A stretch of 64,000 nucleotides of DNA from Aliamphritea spongicola. GTDB lineage: Bacteria; Pseudomonadota; Gammaproteobacteria; Pseudomonadales; Balneatricaceae. The notes beneath the pieces are model-generated. The model made no database searches. It was not told the DNA's origin and saw only the letters and a list, made by a program, of their open reading frames with translations. The stretch is from positions 2,728,001 through 2,792,000 of the forward strand of contig AP025283.1 in NCBI GenBank assembly GCA_024347235.1, in the 5' to 3' direction. The position numbers and the translations under genes are program-made. Shown here piece after piece: positions 32,997 to 42,586 of this stretch (its first letter is position 1; each line of letters starts with the position of its first letter).

Positions 32997-34172
32997 TCAG
33001 CCCAGGCGTGCCTGCAAAGTGTTGCTGTACCATTCAATAAACTGAATAACACCGTCTTCCTGATTCTCCGAGTACGGGCCGGATGAATACAGCGGCGAGT
33101 TAATACCCCGCTGGTTCTCTTCCACCAGGTGCTTATCCTGTGCATTGGTGGCTTCCCATACTTCCAGCAGCTCCGCCGGGTTGTAATCCACGTTCTCTTC
33201 AGCGTCAGCCCGCACCATCCACTTGGTGGTGACCAGGGTAGTCTGCGGCCCCAGTGGCAACATACGGAAGGAAATAACGTGATCACCCAGGAAGTGGTTC
33301 CAGGTATTCGGGTAATGGAACAACACCAGTGCACCGACGTTTGGCAAACCTTCATCACACAACGGCTTGGCAACCGCATCTTCACCGCTCATGGTGTAAC
33401 TGGTGAAGTCTTTCAGCAGTGGCATACGGGCGACGCGGAAATCACCTTTATCGGAAATCTTGAAACGGCTTGGTAAACCGGCTTCCTCACAACGCTCCCA
33501 GTGATCAGACACCATGGCTGGGACTTCGCCAGTCGGGCTGACGCCAGTTACCGCAGGGTCTTCCGGGTAGGTAATGATCAGTTCAGGGTGGTTACTCAGG
33601 CAGTGGTAGCATTCACGGTTGTTTTCGAACACCAGCTTCCAGTTACCTTCTTCAATGATGGAAGACTGGGCAGCAATTTTGACATTGTCCATGCTGTGCG
33701 GCGCCATATACGGTTCAACGACGCTGCTGAACTCAGCAAAATCTTCCGGCTCATCCGCCAGACAAATAAACAGATAGCTCTGCACACTGTTCAGCGCTAC
33801 CGGCTGTAATTGCGCATCTTCCTCACCCAGGGATTCGCCATCCAGCTGATACTGAATCGTCGCACCGCTGTCACCCAGGGTCAGCTGGTTACCGCTCTCT
33901 TCGTTACACAGCGGATAACCACTGACCGGACAACGGTTATAAAAGGCTTTCAGGGACTCACCCTGATTGATGATGACGATGTTATGCTCACCCAGAGGCA
34001 GAGTCATGTAATCGCCGGTATTGGCTAACTCAAAATCATGGCCGACAAATATCCAGTCTTTGTACCAGATATTTTCCAGATCCATCTGATAAAGCGCAGG
34101 GTCATTGTAAAATTTGCCAGCCAGACTGAAGTTCTTTGGCTTATTGGCAAGCTCGGTAAGTACGTGTTGCAT
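32997..34172 (-). CDS. Rieske oxygenase-like catalytic protein with intact iron site but lost Rieske ligands
   Basis: Uninterrupted 391-residue protein; ATG 34172 (MQHVLTELANKPKNF) is chosen over the upstream in-frame start because the extra 44 residues are not family-like. The domain order is that of a Rieske oxygenase alpha subunit. In the Rieske domain the ligands read Cys81, Val83 (His), Asp101 (Cys) and Ala104 (His), in RCPVSGYPLC and TLGDSGATIQYQ, so no cluster can form. In the catalytic domain the 2-His motif is complete (GNWKLVFENNRECYHC with His190, then His195) and a downstream Asp candidate is in ATNAQDKHLVEENQRG. First gene of the operon, followed by its Rieske-reductase partner. 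The substrate is unknown; quaternary amines or N-methyl compounds are possible from family range. Confidence 0.9.
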   Translation of the reverse strand: MQHVLTELANKPKNFSLAGKFYNDPALYQMDLENIWYKDWIFVGHDFELANTGDYMTLPLGEHNIVIINQGESLKAFYNRCPVSGYPLCNEESGNQLTLGDSGATIQYQLDGESLGEEDAQLQPVALNSVQSYLFICLADEPEDFAEFSSVVEPYMAPHSMDNVKIAAQSSIIEEGNWKLVFENNRECYHCLSNHPELIITYPEDPAVTGVSPTGEVPAMVSDHWERCEEAGLPSRFKISDKGDFRVARMPLLKDFTSYTMSGEDAVAKPLCDEGLPNVGALVLFHYPNTWNHFLGDHVISFRMLPLGPQTTLVTTKWMVRADAEENVDYNPAELLEVWEATNAQDKHLVEENQRGINSPLYSSGPYSENQEDGVIQFIEWYSNTLQARLG

Positions 34173-34526
34173 AGGGCCGCCTACACTAAAAAAGCAATAG
34201 CATCTCAGGCGGTGAACAGCATGAATCGTTACAGCTTTTTCTGGCAAGGTAACCCTGCAGCCAAGCCGCAATTCAGTTTTGTTGTCCACCGCAACCTTAT
34301 TCACCAGGCTCCGTGCCTGGTATCCAGTTTGTGACTTAGGTGGGATCGGGCTACAAACGCATCTTTATCAGAAAACGTTCTCACCGTTACGGGGATAGCA
34401 ACAGAGTTTCACTGTTTTCACCAACCCGCCGCTTGTGACGGCGTGTCCTAAGTGGCGCCAGTATCGCAAAAATTATTCGGTCATTGCTCAAAAACGACCA
34501 TTCCAGACCCAAAAAGCCGGTGAAAT

Positions 34527-34562
34527 GGTCGTAAGTCGCATAAAAGCAGGTTATGAGTCGCA
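34527..34562 (-). promoter_or_regulatory. Direct-repeat operator before the Rieske operon
   Basis: Read on the minus strand, TGCGACTCATAACC (34549-34562) and TGCGACTTACGACC (34527-34540) are direct repeats 22 bases apart, 11 of 14 positions equal. Two turns of the helix is the spacing typical of AraC-family activators. GTCGCA, its complement, also occurs in the palindrome before astC. The gap 34173-34575 otherwise holds an inverted repeat ACGACCATT/AATGGTCGT (34493-34533) and no gene. Confidence 0.45.
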
Positions 34563-34575
34563 AACAGATGCAGAA

Positions 34576-34600
34576 AAACCGCCCGTCTGACGGACGGTTT
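34576..34600 (-). terminator. Terminator after the MATE gene
   Basis: AAACCG...CGGTTT arms with one mismatch form a stem; on the minus strand it is followed by TTTTT. It lies 47 bases downstream of the MATE stop. Confidence 0.8.
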
Positions 34601-34646
34601 CTTAAAACAGAGAAAAACTGTGTTCCAGCCGAAGAAATGAAGAACG

Positions 34647-36032
34647 TCAGTGCGCCGGCACCCAGGCCTGCTGTCGCACCATAAGATAAAGGCGTCGCGC
34701 CTGAAACATGGCACTGAGCAGCACCCCGCACATAAAGCCGGCCCAGAAACCGAAAACACCATACTGCTGCCCCCACAGATCCGTGAGGCCCAGGCTGTAA
34801 CCCAGCGGAAAACCGATTGCCCAGTAGGATGTCAGCTGAATCACCATTGGCATACGGGTATCCTGAAACCCTCTTAACACCTGAATACACCAGACCTGCA
34901 GAGCATCAAAGAAAAAGAACAGCGGCGCAAATGCCAGCATAGTAGCGGACAGCGCAATTACCGAAGCATCCCGAACAAACAGCCCGGGCATCGTCTCATG
35001 CCAGATCATAATCAGCGTGCCGGATACCAGACTGAACACCAGCACCATGCTCAGCCCCACTTTCAGTTGCTGATTAACACCGCGGGTGTCCTGCCGGCCA
35101 ATACTGTGTGAGGCACGGATAGCTGTCGCCTGGCCGATACACAGCCCAACCATCAGCACCAGCGCCGCCACCTGAATGGTAATCTGGTGAGCCCCCATAG
35201 AACTGACCCCAGCGGGGCAATGAGTAACGCGGAAAAATTAAAATAGCCTTCTTCCGCCAACAGCATCAGACCGATAGGCAGGCCCAGCCCCAGAATGGCT
35301 TTAATCCGTGCTTTATCGATTCCCGGCCAGCGCTGGTAAAAACGATAGCCTTTCAGTTTAGGATGTTTCGTCGCATAGACGCACAGTGCAATAGTCCATA
35401 ACGCGTACAGCGAAGCAGATGTTACCGCACAGCCAACGCCCCCATGCCTTCGAACGGCCCGACGCCAAAGACAAACACATAATCCAGCAACAGATTCAGC
35501 GGTAAAATCAGCAGGCTGGTCAGCGCTATAAAACGGGTTAGCCCATGACTTTCCAACAGGTTCATCACCACAATGAATACCCCGATTGCCGGGAACCCCA
35601 AACCAATAATTCTGATGTAGCCCTGGGCAATACGGGTTTCCGTCTCCCCGCCCCCAGCCCGGGCAGCCAGCCGGGAATCATCCAGCTCAGCAACGTCATG
35701 ATCAAACCCAGCACTACTGCCAGGATCATCCCCTGCTGCACTTCACCGGTAACATTCGCACCGTCATCCGCACCGTAAAAACGGGCCATTCGTGGCAGCA
35801 CCGCCCCCAGTACGCCCACCATAAACAACACCAGTATCAGCCAGATACTGCCGCCCATTGCCAAGCCCGCCAGATCCTGAGCACTGTATTGCCCGGCAAC
35901 AATGGTATCAATAACCTCCATACCGACCATCGCGATATGTGCGACCGCCAGCGGAATCGCCAGGCTCAGAATAGCCCGGGCTTCTCCAGTTGTACGGGGT
36001 GTTGTGTCTGATGAATACTGATCCTGAAGCAT
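34647..36032 (-). CDS. MATE-family efflux transporter
   Basis: About 460 residues in the inner membrane, exporting cationic compounds in exchange for Na+ or H+. Text includes ILSLAIPLAVAHIAMVGMEV, DTIVAGQYSAQDLAGLAMG (the N-terminal D-T motif), PLNLLLDYVFVFG, GLPIGLMLLAEEGYF and the second-repeat start MGAHQITIQVAALVLMVGLC. Start at 36032 (MLQDQYSSD) is preferred to an upstream ATG. At least three frameshifts, near 35650, 35440 and 35200. Two conserved MATE repeats are visible across them. The substrate is unknown; it is convergent to nothing and follows the two-component signalling genes on the same strand after 100 bases. Confidence 0.88.
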
Positions 36033-36133
36033 TTTCCATAACCACAAAAAGCCGGCATACGGAAAGCACACCGGCATACAGAGCCTCAGCATAACAGAAA
36101 AAATTGAATAATCATTCAGTTTATATGGAAAAA

Positions 36134-37457
36134 TCAGCCCGTAAATGAACTGAATCGGTAACAGAAACTGACCCCGCTGTCCCCGGGCAGTAATTCGATT
36201 TGCCCCTTAAGAGACTGCACAATCAGGTTATAGACAATAGACATGCCCAGCCCCGTGCCGCCTTCACTGCGGGCAGTGGTATAAAAAGGTTCAAAGATTT
36301 TTCCCGGCTTTCAGCATCCAGGCCTTTACCGTTATCAGAATAATCCACCTGAACGGAACCATCCTCACGGCTAAACCCGGTAATCAGAATCCGGTTGTCT
36401 TCACCGTTTACCTCAAATCCATGACGGGCACTGTTCTCAATAAGATTACTCAGCACCTGTGCATGCACTCCGGGCAAGGTACGTACCTTAAGATCTGCCG
36501 GCATATCTAACTGCAACCTGATGCGTTTTTTATTCAGCACCGCGGCAAGAGTAGAGATAACATCTGCATAGTATTCCCGCAGATTAATGGTTTCTTCTTC
36601 CAGCACATGCTGATCCGCTGCCGTGCGCTTAAAGCTGTCGATCAGATCTTTGGCATGGTTGAGATTAAATGCCTGCAGACGCAGGGATTCCCGGGTTGAA
36701 TCACAGTACTTATCCATATCCTCAATGGTCAGTTCCTGAGCTTCAACCTGACGGCGAAAATCCCCAAACTGTTTTTCCATGAAGCTGTGAGCGGTAATGG
36801 CTATGCCCAGCGGCGTATTCACCTCATGGGCAACGCCTGTCACCAGACGGCCAAGGGCTGCCATTTTTCCGATTCAACTAACTGCTGCTGGGCTTCCTGC
36901 AAATTCGCCAGCGTAGTGCTCAGCTCCAGAGTCCGGCTGCGAACCTGCGCTTCCAGAGTTTCGTTAAGATTTTCCAGCGATGCTTCAAACCTTGCCCGTT
37001 CAAGCTCCGCGGCAATCCGGCCGGAAAAGACCTGAAACAGCCCTGATATCAGCGCCTGTTCCTGGGTGATATCCCGCTCATAAAGCGCTGCAATCAGCCC
37101 CATAATCCGGCCTTTTGAATCCCGGATCGCCGTGCCTATATAGCCTTCGATATTGAGATCAGCGAGAAACTCATCCTCGGGAAACTCTTTGGCCACTCCA
37201 CTGGGAAAGCAGGCAACCTTCTCACACATCACATCAGAACAGGGGGTATCTTTCAGCGGATAACTGAAAGTATCACTGAGCTCACCTTTGGCCACCCACA
37301 CCACCAGATCCGCTTTTTCATAAGCATCATCCGCTTCAGCAATGTAGGTATAATCAGCCTTTAGAATACTGTTCAGCTTAAGGGTTATTTTCTGAAGAAA
37401 ATCAGCACCATAGGTACTGGAAGCATCTTCAATAATCTCTTTAATGTAATCTTCCAT
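36134..37457 (-). CDS. Soluble sensor histidine kinase
   Basis: About 440 residues, no membrane segment. A GAF-like N-terminal sensor (residues about 10-165, with [12 protein letters not shown]), a coiled coil ([20 protein letters not shown]), then a histidine kinase: H-box in [20 protein letters not shown]-box in [12 protein letters not shown]-boxes in [10 protein letters not shown] and [15 protein letters not shown]. Frameshifts near 36850 and 36305. The phospho-accepting His is therefore in HEVNTP. It follows the HD-GYP response regulator gene by 42 bases, so the two should form one signalling pair. Confidence 0.88.
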
Positions 37458-37499
37458 TACGTATTATCCCACCAGCGCAAACGTTACCTTAACCGCAGT

Positions 37500-39029
37500 T
37501 CAGTCGGGGTAACGATCCCGGGTTGCCACCATTTCATCGAAAGACTCAAAGAACAGATCCACCAGTTGCGGATCAAACTTAACGCCCCGGTTGTCTTCAA
37601 TAAATCCGCGAATATCCTCCAGCGACCAGGGGTCCTTATAACAACGCTTTGCCCCCAGCGCATCAAAGACATCTACCAGGGCCATAATCCGTGCCTCGAT
37701 CGGGATCTGCTCTCCCGAAAGACCCTCCGGGTAACCGCTGCCATCCCAGTTTTCATGGTGGTAGCGGGCAATCCGTGAACCCAGCTGCGCCACCGGCAAA
37801 TGACTTTTCGCCAGCATATTGCCGCCGATTTCTGCGTGGCTCTGCATCACCGCCCATTCCCCGGCGTCGAGCTTTCCGGGCTTACCGAGAATATTATCGG
37901 GAATAGCAATTTTGCCGATATCATGCAGCGGCGCAGCGGTTTTAATGGCTGCACAAAACTCTCCGGCAACCCCAGTTTACGGGCCAGCAGCTCACTGAGA
38001 ATGGCTACCCGCTTCACATGTGATCCGGTTTCCTTACTGCGCGCCTCCACCGCTTCCCCGACGATATACATCAGCTCTCGCTGGTTATCGGCCAACTGCT
38101 GCTTACCAATGAGACTTTCCAGAATCAGGGCAATATTGGTGATATACAGTTCTGCCAGCCGGGCATTAAAGTGCTCGCCTTTTTCAGCATATTTCACATA
38201 CAACACGGAACAGGTCGTCGCAGATGTCTGGAAGTAAGCAATGAAGTAACCACCGGCCTGCACATTTTGCCGCAGGCGAAATACTGACTGAATCTGCCGC
38301 CTGACGGTATCCGGCACGCTGCTGATACACTGGCTCTGCCGGCCCTTGCGACCGCTGCAGGCGACAACCGTCTCCCGGGTTTCCCCATAAAGTCATCTTC
38401 GTGGCGGACCATATAAAACGACGCACCTTTGAGATGCAGCAACGGCAGCATGTTATCCAGCGCCGCCAGGGCAAACTCTTCGAGGCTCTGGACCTTAAGA
38501 ATGGTATTTGAAGTACTGATGAGATTGCGGAATTCCTGAGATTTCTCAGAATGGTTTCAATATCCCGGTAACTGCGAATGCCGGAGATCACTGAAGTGGT
38601 CATCTTCAGTGCGGTGAATTCCGTCTTGGTTTTATAGTCGTTAATGTCATACCGGCGAATGACTTCCTCTTCCGGTGCCATCCCCGCCTGACCGGTACGT
38701 AACACCAACCGGATAGACTGGTTCTGAAGTTTTTCACGGATCCAGGAAACCAGCTCCAGCCCGGCGCTGTCACTTTCCATCACCACATCCACGAACGCCA
38801 TGGCAAACTCAGTGCCATTCTGCAGCATCCTGCGGGCTTGCGCACCGTTATAGGCAAAATGCAGCTTTAGCGGCCGGCCAAATACTTCAACACCGGAAAG
38901 GACTAACTGGGTAACATCATGAATAGCCTGCTCGTCATCAACCACCAGCACGTGCCAGTGGTCTGTTTCCTCAGGCTTAGAAACCTTGTCTGAGGGTTGC
39001 TCAGACGTCTTGAACTGAAACAGCGTCAT
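37500..39029 (-). CDS. Response regulator with DUF3369 and HD-GYP phosphodiesterase domains
   Basis: About 508 residues. The receiver domain (WHVLVVDDEQAIHDVTQLVL, with AMAFVDVVMESDSAG as the phosphorylation-site strand) is followed by a DUF3369/GAF-like middle part and a C-terminal HD-GYP domain with PLHDIGKIAIPDN (HD) and HHENWDGSGYPEGLSGEQIP (GYP). HD-GYP domains degrade cyclic di-GMP. Frameshifts near 38545, 38390, 38210-38320 and 37960. Start at 39029 (MTLFQFKTSEQPSDK) is preferred. It should work with the adjacent histidine kinase to lower c-di-GMP, possibly in surface or stress behaviour. Confidence 0.88.
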
Positions 39030-39543
39030 ATCGTTATCGTTCCCCGGATGCATCACACCTTGCACAGTGAACCTGGCCTGATGCAAACCTGTAAGGTCTT
39101 CCTGACACCCACTCCCACCGGACCGCTGAAAATCACCAATCCATTTTCCATGCAGTCAGTTCTAACAAATACAAACTGAACAACTGCTAACAAAAGTAAA
39201 AAACGGGCGACAAGCCCTGCCTTGCAACCTCATTCAGCCGGCCCTGACAGAGCAACAGTCAGCAACCGATGAAAATACCGATACCTGTCACAGAAGCCTA
39301 ACATCAATTTTCACTTGTGCACGGCCTGCAGAAGCTGCTTAGCCCCACTGCGCAACCTCCACATTCAGGCGTTACACCTGCCATAATCAGACAGCCTGTC
39401 CTGCAGGCTATGGAAATCAACAGGTTAGTTTTTTCTTTTGAAATCAGCGCAGAAAAATGTGCCTGAATTAATGTGACACAAAGATAACCATTTTAGTAAC
39501 ACCGTTCAGGTTTCCCAAAACCCTGGCAGGAAAAGTGACAAAA
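39030..39543. other. Non-coding stretch
   Basis: About 510 bases with no convincing gene. A small hairpin AGCCTG/CAGGCT near 39390 and AT-rich sequence towards 39540 are visible. It runs into the promoter region of the flavin monooxygenase operon and also holds the start region of the HD-GYP gene. Confidence 0.5.
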
Positions 39544-39623
39544 ATGATCTAAATCAGTTTTTAATCCATTCTAAAAGTTAAAAATATTTTAATAATACAA
39601 GCAAAGCTCATAGTCTGAATGCA
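39544..39623 (+). promoter_or_regulatory. Promoter module 1 (before the flavin monooxygenase)
   Basis: 39558-39623 aligns without gaps to 42378-42443, about 48 of 66 bases equal by hand count, including TCC-N17-TATTTTAATAATACAA (39565-39600) and CATAGTCTGAAT. An FNR/Anr-like site aTGATctaaATCAg lies at 39544-39557, one base from consensus at each end. The leader to ATG 39762 is 138 bases. Both sites of the pair probably answer the same regulator. Confidence 0.5.
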
Positions 39624-39761
39624 CACCATGAGGGCCGTGCAGGTAATCGGCATAACCGGAAAACACAATGTTTTTGCCATGCACACCCCGCCCACCCTGC
39701 TGTGTGGGACGGGTCACTAATCCCTCTGAGAAACACTGAATAACAACAACAGGAATCAGAC

Positions 39762-41019
39762 ATGACAGTTGAAAAAATAGACACGCTTGTTATCGGTGCC
39801 GGCCAGGCCGGCGTGGCCATGAGCGAACACCTTAGCAATCTCGATGTGCCACATCTGGTTCTGGAACGTGACCGTATTGCAGAGAAATGGCGCACCGCCC
39901 GCTGGGATTCACTGGTTGCCAACGGCCCGGCATGGCATGACCGTTTCCCGGGTATGGAATTTGAAGATGTCGATCCGGATGCCTTTGCCCCGAAAGAACG
40001 GGTTGCTGACTATTTCAATGACTATGCGAAAAATTCAACGCGCCAATCCGTACCGGCGTGGAAGTTAAAAATGTTGTCCGCAATGCTGACCAGCCAGGCT
40101 TTACCGTAGAAACCTCTGAAGGCACCATCATTGCTAACCGTGTGGTTTCTGCCACCGGCCCTTTCCAGCACCCGGTTATTCCACCGATTGCCCCGAAAGA
40201 TGACAGCATTCACCAGATTCACTCTGCCAGCTACCGTAACCCTGAACAGCTGCCTGAAGGCGCGGTACTGGTGGTAGGTGCAGGTTCATCCGGCGCACAG
40301 ATCGCCGACGAACTGCAACGTGCCGGTAAAAAGTGTACCTGTCTGTTGGCCCGCACGACCGTCCGCCACGCTCATACCGTAACCGCGATTTCTGCTGGTG
40401 GTTAGGAGTACTGGGTGAGTGGGATGCTGAAGCCATGAAACCGGGTACTGAGCACGTCACCATCGCTGTAAGCGGTGCCTACGGTGGCCAGACTGTCGAC
40501 TTCCGCCGCCTGGCAAACGAAGGTATGACGCTGGTTGGCCTGACTAAAGCCTTCAACAACGGCTCAGTAACCTTCCAGTCGGATCTGGTTGATAACCTGA
40601 ACCGTGGCGATGACAACTATCTGGAACTGCTGGATGCGGCAGACGCGTACATTGAACGCAATGGTCTGGACCTGCCGGAAGAACCGGAAGCCCGTACCCG
40701 CTTCCCGGATGCAGACTGCATCACCAACCCGATTGTTGAGCTGAACCTGGCCGAAGCCGGCATCACCTCCATCATCTGGGCAACCGGTTTTGCCACCGAT
40801 TACAGCTGGCTTAACGTTAACGCCTTCGATGATAAAGGCAAACCTGCTCATCAGCGCGGTGTATCCACTGAACCGGGTGTCTACTTTGTTGGCCTGCCAT
40901 GGTTATCCCGCCGCGGCTCAACGTTCATCTGGGGTGTGTGGCATGACGCCAAGCACATTGCGGACCACATCGCCACGCAGCGCAAGTACCTGGCATACCG
41001 CGATCCGTCACAGCGTTAA
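39762..41019 (+). CDS. Flavin-containing monooxygenase-type FAD/NAD(P) oxidoreductase
   Basis: About 420 residues. Two Rossmann motifs: FAD site IDTLVIGAGQAGVAMSEHL and NAD(P) site GAVLVVGAGSSGAQIADEL. It belongs to the CzcO/FMO-like group. The central part (RPPRSYRNRDFCWWLGVLGEW, EHVTIAVSGAYGGQTVDFRR) and IIWATGFATDYSWL (the ATG motif) are clear. Frameshifts near 40029 and 40330, both in A-runs, restore KKFNAPIRTGVEVK and KKVYLSVGPHDRPPRSYR. It is the first gene of a unit with RidA and DUF1028, behind promoter module 1. It may oxidise an amine or amino acid; the substrate is unknown. Confidence 0.88.
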
Positions 41020-41041
41020 TCACCAGCTACACCCAATTCCC

Positions 41042-41065
41042 TCAGGCCGGTTGATACCGGCCTGA
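41042..41065 (+). other. Hairpin between FMO and RidA genes
   Basis: TCAGGCCGGT and ACCGGCCTGA pair around TGAT with no T-tract. Probably an RNA processing or stability element in the operon. Confidence 0.55.
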
Positions 41066-41093
41066 TGTCATACAGAATTACTGGAGCAAGTTG

Positions 41094-41513
41094 ATGCCAA
41101 CCCATACACGCATCCGTATGTTCAATACGAAAGAAACCTATCCGAACCAGAGCCTGGATAACGACCTGTGTCAGGCCGTCCGTGCCGGCAATACCGTTTA
41201 CGTCCGTGGCCAGGTAGGTACTGATTTTGAAGGCAACCTGGTAGGACTGGGTGACCCGCGGGCACAAACCGAACAGGCCATGAAAAACGTCAAGCAACTG
41301 CTTGAAGAAGCCGGTTCAGATATGAGCCACGTGGTTAAAACCACCACCTACATCATCGACCCCCGCTACCGGGAAGAAGTCTATAAAGAAACGGGCAAGT
41401 GGTTCAAAGGCGTTTACCCGATTTCAACCGGACTCGTAGTTCAGGCCCTGGCACAGCCCCAGTGGCTGATGGAAATTGACGTCATTGCCGTCATTCCGGA
41501 CGACGAAGCCTGA
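41094..41513 (+). CDS. RidA-family enamine/imine deaminase
   Basis: Intact 139 residues. RidA trimers hydrolyse reactive imines and enamines formed by flavoenzymes or PLP enzymes. Family pattern: AVRAGNTVYVRGQVGTDFEG, EQAMKNVKQLLEEAGSDMSH, VVKTTTYIIDPRYRE and VVQALAQPQWLMEIDVIAV (with the acidic C-terminal residue before I-x-A). ATG 41094 is preferred to TTG 41091 because GGAG lies 8 bases ahead. It sits between an FMO-type flavoenzyme and DUF1028, consistent with a role on the product of the former. Confidence 0.92.
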   Translation: MPTHTRIRMFNTKETYPNQSLDNDLCQAVRAGNTVYVRGQVGTDFEGNLVGLGDPRAQTEQAMKNVKQLLEEAGSDMSHVVKTTTYIIDPRYREEVYKETGKWFKGVYPISTGLVVQALAQPQWLMEIDVIAVIPDDEA

Positions 41514-41531
41514 TTACAGATACGCCCTACA

Positions 41532-41560
41532 GCCTGCCTCAGTAATGACGCAGGCATTTT
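41532..41560 (+). terminator. Hairpin after ridA, terminator-like
   Basis: GCCTGC and GCAGGC pair around a 12-base loop and are followed by ATTTTTA. It may partly terminate or attenuate before the DUF1028 gene, 26 bases further. Confidence 0.6.
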
Positions 41561-41585
41561 TACTACAGCACAACAGGATAACAAT

Positions 41586-42256
41586 ATGACATTCTCAGTT
41601 GCAGGTATTTGTCCTGATACAGGAATGGTCGGCTGCGCGATCACCTCATCCAGCATTTGCGTCACCAGCCGCTGCGCCTTCGCCCGCAGTGGCACAGGTG
41701 TTGCTCTGACACAGAACATCACCAACCCGGATCTCGGTCCGCTGGCACTGGATCTTCTTACTGAAGGCCACAATGCTGACGCCGTACTGGAAAAACTTCA
41801 GGCAGCCGAACCTCATGTTCAGTGGCGCCAGCTGGGCGTACTGGATAAAGACGGCAACGGTGCCACCTTCAGCGGTGCTGAAGCACTGGGTATATACGCC
41901 ACCGCCAAAGGCAAAAACTGTATCGCCATGGGTAACCTGCTGGCCAATACAGATGTACCTCAGGCCATGGCAGAGCACTTTGAAAACAGCACCGGTGATC
42001 TGGCGGATCGCCTGTTAGCCGCACTGGAAGCAGGCCTTGCAGCCGGTGGTGAGCTGGGCCCGGAACATTCCGCCGGCCTGCTGGTTTATGGCGAACCGAA
42101 CTGGCCCATCGTTGATCTGCGGGTCGACTGGCATATCTCCCCATCAGTGAACTGCGCATGGTACTGAACAACTACCAGCCACAGATGGGCGCCTACATCA
42201 CCCGTGCAAAAGACCCTGCCAATGCAGAATCTTACGGTGTGCCGGGCGACGAATAA
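41586..42256 (+). CDS. DUF1028-family Ntn-hydrolase-like protein
   Basis: About 223 residues. The N-terminal segment MTFSVAGICPDTGMVGCAIT and SRCAFARSGTGVALTQNITN is typical of DUF1028, a family placed with Ntn hydrolases and with no settled substrate. GPEHSAGLLVYGEPNWP is the conserved C-terminal part. One frameshift near 42140 restores ISELRMVLNNYQPQMG and the stop at 42254-42256. It is third in the FMO-RidA unit and ends 24 bases before a terminator. DUF1028 next to RidA and deacylases recurs in bacteria; this position suggests amide-bond cleavage in a nitrogen compound, which is inference. Confidence 0.85.
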
Positions 42257-42279
42257 GCGCCCGAAATCACCCGATCAAC

Positions 42280-42313
42280 AAGCTCGGCAAACACTGTTTC
42301 CGGGCTTTTTATG
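42280..42313 (+). terminator. Terminator after the DUF1028 gene
   Basis: AAGCTCGG...AAACA pairs with TGTTT..CCGGGCTT (one wobble and one bulge), followed by TTTTT. It separates the FMO unit from the ArgE-like gene, which has its own promoter. Confidence 0.78.
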
Positions 42314-42377
42314 GCGTAAATGTATGTTTTTACGCTCATACAGCCACATAACCTGCTGAAATAAATACTGAATTAAT

Positions 42378-42443
42378 TTTTTGATCCAAATCAAAAAATA
42401 AAAATATTTTAATGATGAAGATCAAGGGCATATTCTGAATTCA
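42378..42443 (+). promoter_or_regulatory. Promoter module 2 with FNR/Anr-like boxes (before the ArgE-like gene)
   Basis: Aligns gap-free to 39558-39623. It contains a perfect FNR/Anr consensus TTGATccaaATCAA at 42381-42394 and a second near-perfect one, aTGATgaagATCAA, at 42412-42425. TCC-N17-TATTTTAATGATGAAG runs 42385-42420. The ATG at 42587 lies 143 bases later, close to the 138-base leader of module 1. Confidence 0.55.
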
Positions 42444-42586
42444 TCGCCAGCTGGCCTTCTGAGCAACCTGTTCAGCAGTGTTATGAAAGCGTCTGTTCTT
42501 CACGGCGCAGACTTTCAGAAGCACATGAACAACCAACTTCAGAAGCACAGCCGGCAACTGATAATAACAACGCTCCGGGAAATAAA

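Noticed and set aside
33000..34172. Rieske-site degeneration in the catalytic protein as a frameshift artefact
   Set aside because: The flanking residues align in phase with a normal Rieske domain through the whole region, without gaps. Two compensating shifts would have to leave the neighbouring motif positions intact.
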